This document shows positions 30,955 through 34,316 of a DNA stretch of 34,316 nt, one piece after another. Under the pieces are notes generated by a model. That model ran no database searches. It saw only the letters and a program-made list of their open reading frames with translations, and had not been told where the DNA came from. How positions within the stretch are numbered: the first letter of the stretch is position 1; each line of letters begins with the position of its first letter. The stretch spans positions 1 through 34,316 of the forward strand of contig JACQWQ010000181.1 in assembly GCA_016209205.1 (NCBI GenBank), read 5' to 3'. Origin of the DNA: Chloroflexota bacterium. GTDB lineage: Bacteria; Chloroflexota; Anaerolineae; UBA4142; SHND01. The translations under genes and the position numbers were made by a program.

Positions 30955-31113
30955 CTAACTCGGACAAGCCGAAACCAAAAAGGATTCGACAGGATTAACA
31001 GGATTAACAGGACAAGAAACTAATCCTGTTAATTGCGATGTAGTCCCATCGCCTTCATCGCCTCAATCCTGTCCAAGATCTTTGCTTTTTGTACAAAGAT
31101 TTCAGTAGATCGG
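30955..31113 (+). repeat. Modular palindromic element, copy 3 with a different centre
   Basis: It begins CTAACTCGGACAAGCCGAAA like copies 1 and 2 and ends with the AAGATCTTTGCTTTTTGTAC ... AAAGATTTC hairpin. The centre is made of AGGATTAACAGGATTAACAG and facing CCTGTTAATTG/CAATCCTGTCC repeats instead of CGCGAATCT. The terminal CTAA on the right is absent. It fills most of the gap 30785-31191, where no gene was seen. Confidence 0.8.
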
Positions 31114-31191
31114 CGCTATGGTGTACACTGCAATCCGCGCGATAGCACAGGGCGTAACTTTAGAAAGCGCTTCACTCCGAAAGAGAGCACC

Positions 31192-31638
31192 ATGAAACGA
31201 ATTTTTATTCTGTGCATATTTCTGCTTGCGGCAAGCATGATTGCCGCGTGCGGCAGTAATTCGGCAGCACCCGCCGCGTCGTCCGACACCACCGGCGTCA
31301 AGGTACAAACCGGCGGCGGGAGCTATACCAACGTCACGCCGCAAGAATTGAAAACGATGTTGAACGCCAAAGATTTCGTTTTCGTCAACACGCACATTCC
31401 GTACGAAGGCGAAATCGAACCGACCGACGCGTTCGTGCCCTACAACGCGCTCGACGAAAATCTGGGCAAACTGCCCGCCGACAAAAACGCGAAAATTGTT
31501 TTATACTGCCGTTCCGACCGTATGAGCACCATCGCGGCAAACGAACTGGTTAAAAAAGGATACACCAATCTGTACAATCTCGTCGGCGGCATGGTCGCGT
31601 GGGAAAACGCGGGGTATCCGCTGAGCGTCAAGAAATAA
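31192..31638 (+). CDS. Rhodanese-domain lipoprotein (148 aa)
   Basis: An exported, lipid-anchored sulfurtransferase-like protein. The signal peptide KRIFILCIFLLAASMIAAC ends in a lipobox (IAAC, Cys20), followed by a Ser/Ala linker. The rhodanese domain starts at VTPQELKTMLNAKDFVFVNT and has the catalytic loop YCRSDRMSTIAANEL, with the persulfide cysteine in CRSDRM, then GYTNLYNLVGGMVAWENAGYP. It is encoded divergently from the soe-like operon. It could handle sulfane sulfur outside the membrane and supply the cytoplasmic route, an inference from position. ATG 31192 is chosen for the signal peptide; the open frame extends further up without homology. Confidence 0.85.
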   Translation: MKRIFILCIFLLAASMIAACGSNSAAPAASSDTTGVKVQTGGGSYTNVTPQELKTMLNAKDFVFVNTHIPYEGEIEPTDAFVPYNALDENLGKLPADKNAKIVLYCRSDRMSTIAANELVKKGYTNLYNLVGGMVAWENAGYPLSVKK

Positions 31639-31642
31639 CATG

Positions 31643-31773
31643 AAACCGCGAATCGGCGCGAATCTACGCGAATCTGGGTGAAATGTCATTCCGAACAGCG
31701 TTGCGCTGAACTTTCGCCGGAATCTCATTCGCGCCGATTCGTCGCGCGGAGTTCGCGCAAAGATTCGCGGTTA
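31643..31773. repeat. CGCGAATCT palindromic repeat
   Basis: AACCGCGAATCGGCGCGAAT and CTACGCGAATCT on the left face ATTCGCGCCGATTCG and AAGATTCGCGGTT on the right, around GTCATTCCGAACAGCGTTGC. It shares the core unit of the modular element at 10635-10785 and 16034-16181. It spans the gap between the rhodanese and the next gene. Confidence 0.8.
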
Positions 31774-31779
31774 AAAAGC

Positions 31780-32409
31780 ATGGGACTGTTTGCCTCCACA
31801 AATTGCAGCGAATGGCGCGACGCGTTGGCACAGTACGACGCGCTCATCCTCGCGCACGCGGTGAATCAACTGCCCGAAATTGACGCGTGGTATCGTAATG
31901 AACTGCCGCGCGTGCTTGCATCGCGCCAACCCGCGTACGTGACCAAAGAGGAATTTTTGGAAACCCTGCGCTGGAAAATGAAACGCGGCGATTGGCGCGA
32001 ATGGAATCGCGTACGCGTCGCCAACACGGATGCGCGCGTGATCAAAAAACACGCGCAAGACGCGTTCGCCGCCGCGCGCGATTTGGACGCGGAAATTCCA
32101 ACCGCGTCGAAAGAATGCAAACGCCCGCTTCAAATTTTGTGTGAATTGGATGGCGTCGGTCCCGCCACCGCGTCTGCCGTTCTTGCCGCATATCGCCCCG
32201 ACCTGTATCCGTTTTTTGACGAATGGATCGCGCGCCAGATTCCAAATCTAGGCAAGGTCGCGTTTACCGCGTCGTATTATTGGAAATATGCGGATGCGTT
32301 GCGGGGAAAAGCAAAGGAACTGAAAGAACTCTGTGGAATGGGATGGATTGTGCAGGAGGTGGGGCAGGCGTTGTGGGTGGTGAGTGGAGGCAAGGTGAAA
32401 ATCAAGTGA
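31780..32409 (+). CDS. Helix-hairpin-helix domain protein of unknown function (209 aa)
   Basis: The C-terminal half has CELDGVGPATASAVLAAYRP followed by YPFFDEWIARQIP, a helix-hairpin-helix pattern as in DNA glycosylases, but no glycosylase active-site lysine/aspartate arrangement can be assigned safely. The N-terminal half (AQYDALILAHAVNQLPEIDA, WYRNELPRVL, TKEEFLETLRWKMKRGDWRE) is helical. The start ATG 31780 is preferred; codons upstream derive from the repeat. It precedes the methyltransferase by 45 bp on the same strand, so it may be part of that operon. DNA binding is likely, function unknown. Confidence 0.65.
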   Translation: MGLFASTNCSEWRDALAQYDALILAHAVNQLPEIDAWYRNELPRVLASRQPAYVTKEEFLETLRWKMKRGDWREWNRVRVANTDARVIKKHAQDAFAAARDLDAEIPTASKECKRPLQILCELDGVGPATASAVLAAYRPDLYPFFDEWIARQIPNLGKVAFTASYYWKYADALRGKAKELKELCGMGWIVQEVGQALWVVSGGKVKIK

Positions 32410-32454
32410 TGTTGATGTTATAATCTTGACGCAAGGGGAAAGGTTGCGAGAAAA

Positions 32455-33336
32455 ATGAGCGACAAAAAGAAACCACAACAAGAATCTCTAGTACACGAAC
32501 AAGCAGCCGCGTATGAAATCGCGCCGCGCGCCAAGAACGGTCATCGCGCGAACGCCCTCGATGGAAAAACATGGACAAAATATTCGATTAGCATCTGGAG
32601 CGACATCAAAAAAACGCGCGAAGAACAAGAACTGGGTCATCCCGCGATGTTCCCATTACAACTCGCGCAGCGTTTGATCGAATGTTTTACGACAGAACAG
32701 GATTCGCTCATCGTGGATCCGTTCGCGGGTGTCGGCACAACCGTGGTTGCGGCAGACCGAATGAACAAAACGGGAATCGGAGTCGAACTCTCGCCCAAGT
32801 TTACAGAAATCGGCTTGCGGCGTTTAGGGCAGCGCGAATTGTTTGCGACGAAACCGCGCGCGAGTGAAATTTATTGTGACGATGCCAACAATCTATTGAA
32901 ATATGTTGCGCCTGGGACGGCGGATCTGGTAATTACTTCGCCGCCCTATTGGGACATTTTGATGCAGAAACGAACGGCTGATTACAAGGCGATTCGCCAC
33001 TATGGCGACGCGGAGCGCGACTTGGGAAAGATCTCGGATTACGGCGAATTTCTGGAGGCGCTCGCCGCCGTGTTTCGCCTCGTGTATCAGGCGCTCAAGC
33101 CAAACAAATATTGTGTCGCCGTCGTCATGGACATTCGCAAAAAAGACAAATTCTATCCTTTTCATTCTGACCTCGCGCGCGTGTCAAGTCAAGACGTTGG
33201 ATTTATTTTTGACGACTTGATCATCTGGGATCGGCGCGCCGAGTACAACAACATGCGCCCGCTCGGTTATCCATCCGTGTTTCGCATCAATAAAGCACAC
33301 GAATATCTTGTCATTTTCAAAAAAGGGAAAACCTAA
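32455..33336 (+). CDS. DNA methyltransferase, N4/N6 amino type (293 aa)
   Basis: S-adenosylmethionine-dependent DNA methyltransferase. The order is GHPAMFPLQLAQRLIECF, then motif I VDPFAGVGTTVVAADR, then motif IV ITSPPYWDILM, and the closing NNMRPLGYPSVFRINKAHEY. Motif I precedes the catalytic SPPYW, opposite to the common beta-class order, so it is of the permuted kind. A start site AAGGTTGCGAGAAAA precedes ATG 32455. Its TAA overlaps the ATG of the next gene (TAATG), so the pair is translationally coupled, as expected for a restriction-modification system. Confidence 0.88.
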   Translation: MSDKKKPQQESLVHEQAAAYEIAPRAKNGHRANALDGKTWTKYSISIWSDIKKTREEQELGHPAMFPLQLAQRLIECFTTEQDSLIVDPFAGVGTTVVAADRMNKTGIGVELSPKFTEIGLRRLGQRELFATKPRASEIYCDDANNLLKYVAPGTADLVITSPPYWDILMQKRTADYKAIRHYGDAERDLGKISDYGEFLEALAAVFRLVYQALKPNKYCVAVVMDIRKKDKFYPFHSDLARVSSQDVGFIFDDLIIWDRRAEYNNMRPLGYPSVFRINKAHEYLVIFKKGKT

Positions 33337-34316
33337 TGGCTTTCAATCCCGATTACATTGACGCGGATGTCGCGTACTTGTTGGGACTCGTCGTCGCACG
33401 CGGCACGTTGCTCGAAACATCGCAAATACGGCAATTGACCATCGAGTTTCCATTTCGGAATCTCGAAGCGGAAGGCATCAAATCCAAATTCGATCAGGCG
33501 ACGGCAATTCGTTTGGGACTGGGCGATATTCGAGAGCGATTATTAGAATTGCTGGATACCGATATTACGATTGTTCGCAAAAACGACAGCATAGATTTCG
33601 TCATTCGCTTTTTGCGGCACAGTATGATTTGGCGCAATCTCAATCTTTCGCTCGGCGGTAGAACCAGTTATCAATTTTTTCAAATCCCGGAAATTCTCTT
33701 TGCGCCCGAATTGCCGTTTGAAGTGAAACGCGAATTTGTGCGTGGGTTTGCCGATGTCGCAGGCAATATCCGTCACGCCAACCGCTACGTAGATGGGCGC
33801 CATCGCGTGCGTTTGGATATTCTCAATTTCAAAACGAATTGGGAACTGCCCGTGAAACTATGTTTGCTCTTGCAAGAACAGTTGCACATACCTGTCCAAC
33901 TCATCACCTGGGGACATCCCAACCTGGGGCGAGATTTCCGCGAACATCAATTGAACATTTTTGCCGAACCCTTTGCTACGATTGGCTTTTCCCTTGAACA
34001 CAAACAAAAAATTCTACAAGAGTTTATTGCTCACGACAAAAAGTTGGGGCGACATGAATATCATGGCTGTCCGGGAATACGTCCCCTGCGCGATGCCAAG
34101 CCAAAAGACCGCCAAGAAAAATCGGGGCGTCTCGATCCGCGCTTGCAAGGAAAACATTTCGACGCGTACTGGCAGATTTGTAAAGCTTTAGGTTGTCCGC
34201 GTGTGCCCGCACAAGGGTCCCAACCAGAACTCGTCATGGAAACACTGAACGACACGGATAAAACATCGAACGGAGAACCCGTAAATGTCATACAAAAACG
34301 AAATGGAAATGTACCC
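33336..34316 (+). CDS. Partial LAGLIDADG-like protein, probable restriction endonuclease
   Basis: Open from ATG 33336 to the right edge (327 codons so far), overlapping the methyltransferase stop by one base. The start reads MAFNPDYIDADVAYLLGLVV, ARGTL, and a second related motif FVRGFADVAGNIRHANRYVD follows near residue 130; both resemble the paired LAGLIDADG helices (LLGL...G, F..GF.D..G) of homing endonucleases. A later block has RLDPRLQGKHFDAYWQICKA and LGCPRVP. Coupling to the methyltransferase suggests it is the cognate restriction enzyme, built on a homing-endonuclease fold. The C-terminus is not in the window. Confidence 0.65.
   Translation, partial: MAFNPDYIDADVAYLLGLVVARGTLLETSQIRQLTIEFPFRNLEAEGIKSKFDQATAIRLGLGDIRERLLELLDTDITIVRKNDSIDFVIRFLRHSMIWRNLNLSLGGRTSYQFFQIPEILFAPELPFEVKREFVRGFADVAGNIRHANRYVDGRHRVRLDILNFKTNWELPVKLCLLLQEQLHIPVQLITWGHPNLGRDFREHQLNIFAEPFATIGFSLEHKQKILQEFIAHDKKLGRHEYHGCPGIRPLRDAKPKDRQEKSGRLDPRLQGKHFDAYWQICKALGCPRVPAQGSQPELVMETLNDTDKTSNGEPVNVIQKRNGNVP

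Noticed and set aside
30785..31191. Small RNA or tRNA gene in the divergent gap
   Set aside because: The hairpins seen belong to the modular repeat and the operator-like palindrome; no cloverleaf was recognised.

Overview
The window most resembles a chromosome piece of an uncultivated, probably Chloroflexota (Anaerolineae-like) bacterium. This is an inference from Thr/Pro-rich lipoprotein linkers, EtfBAD-type genes and the very dense palindromic intergenic repeats. No rRNA or tRNA gene was recognised to confirm it.

Layout. (1) 1-860: N-terminal half of a transposase running off the left edge, then hairpins. (2) 871-6080, plus strand: four consecutive APH-fold phosphotransferase-like genes. 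Three carry a second N-lobe-like segment and one is frameshifted. (3) 6171-7269: a metallophosphoesterase lipoprotein gene broken by a deletion. (4) 7757-23384, minus strand: a sulfur-oxidation block of the sHdr/lipoate type. In transcription order it holds tusA, dsrE3A-like, dsrE-like, hdrC, hdrB, hdrA, an unknown gene, a fused HdrC-HdrB-type protein, etfB, etfA, membrane-bound etfD, a TumE-like toxin pair, a winged-helix regulator, two lipoate-binding proteins (lbpA) and a lipoate-protein ligase. A DUF2283 gene lies on the opposite strand. (5) 23512-30784, minus strand: a DUF2270-DUF2179 membrane protein, a TorD-like chaperone, an unknown 108-residue protein, a SoeA-like molybdoenzyme and a fused SoeB-SoeC-like protein. 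(6) 31192-34316, plus strand: a rhodanese lipoprotein, a helix-hairpin-helix protein, a DNA methyltransferase and an overlapping LAGLIDADG-like (probably restriction) gene cut by the right edge.

How it fits together (inference from family knowledge). TusA and the DsrE-type proteins pass sulfane sulfur in the cytoplasm. LbpA presents the sulfur intermediate to the Hdr-like complex on a lipoyl arm, which the ligase attaches. The complex releases sulfite, with electrons possibly leaving through EtfAB and membrane EtfD to quinone. The Soe-like enzyme then oxidises sulfite at the cytoplasmic face of the membrane. A near-identical palindrome (TTCCCC-N4-GGGGTA) lies upstream of both tusA and the soeBC-like gene and may tie the two operons together.

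The second theme is repeats. Nearly every longer gap holds palindromic or tandem 7-9 bp repeats, some nested. Several have entered coding sequence without breaking the frame (TumE-like toxin, SoeA-like subunit, first kinase) or form the 3' ends of genes. This resembles the Rickettsia palindromic elements and is the best candidate here for an undescribed phenomenon.
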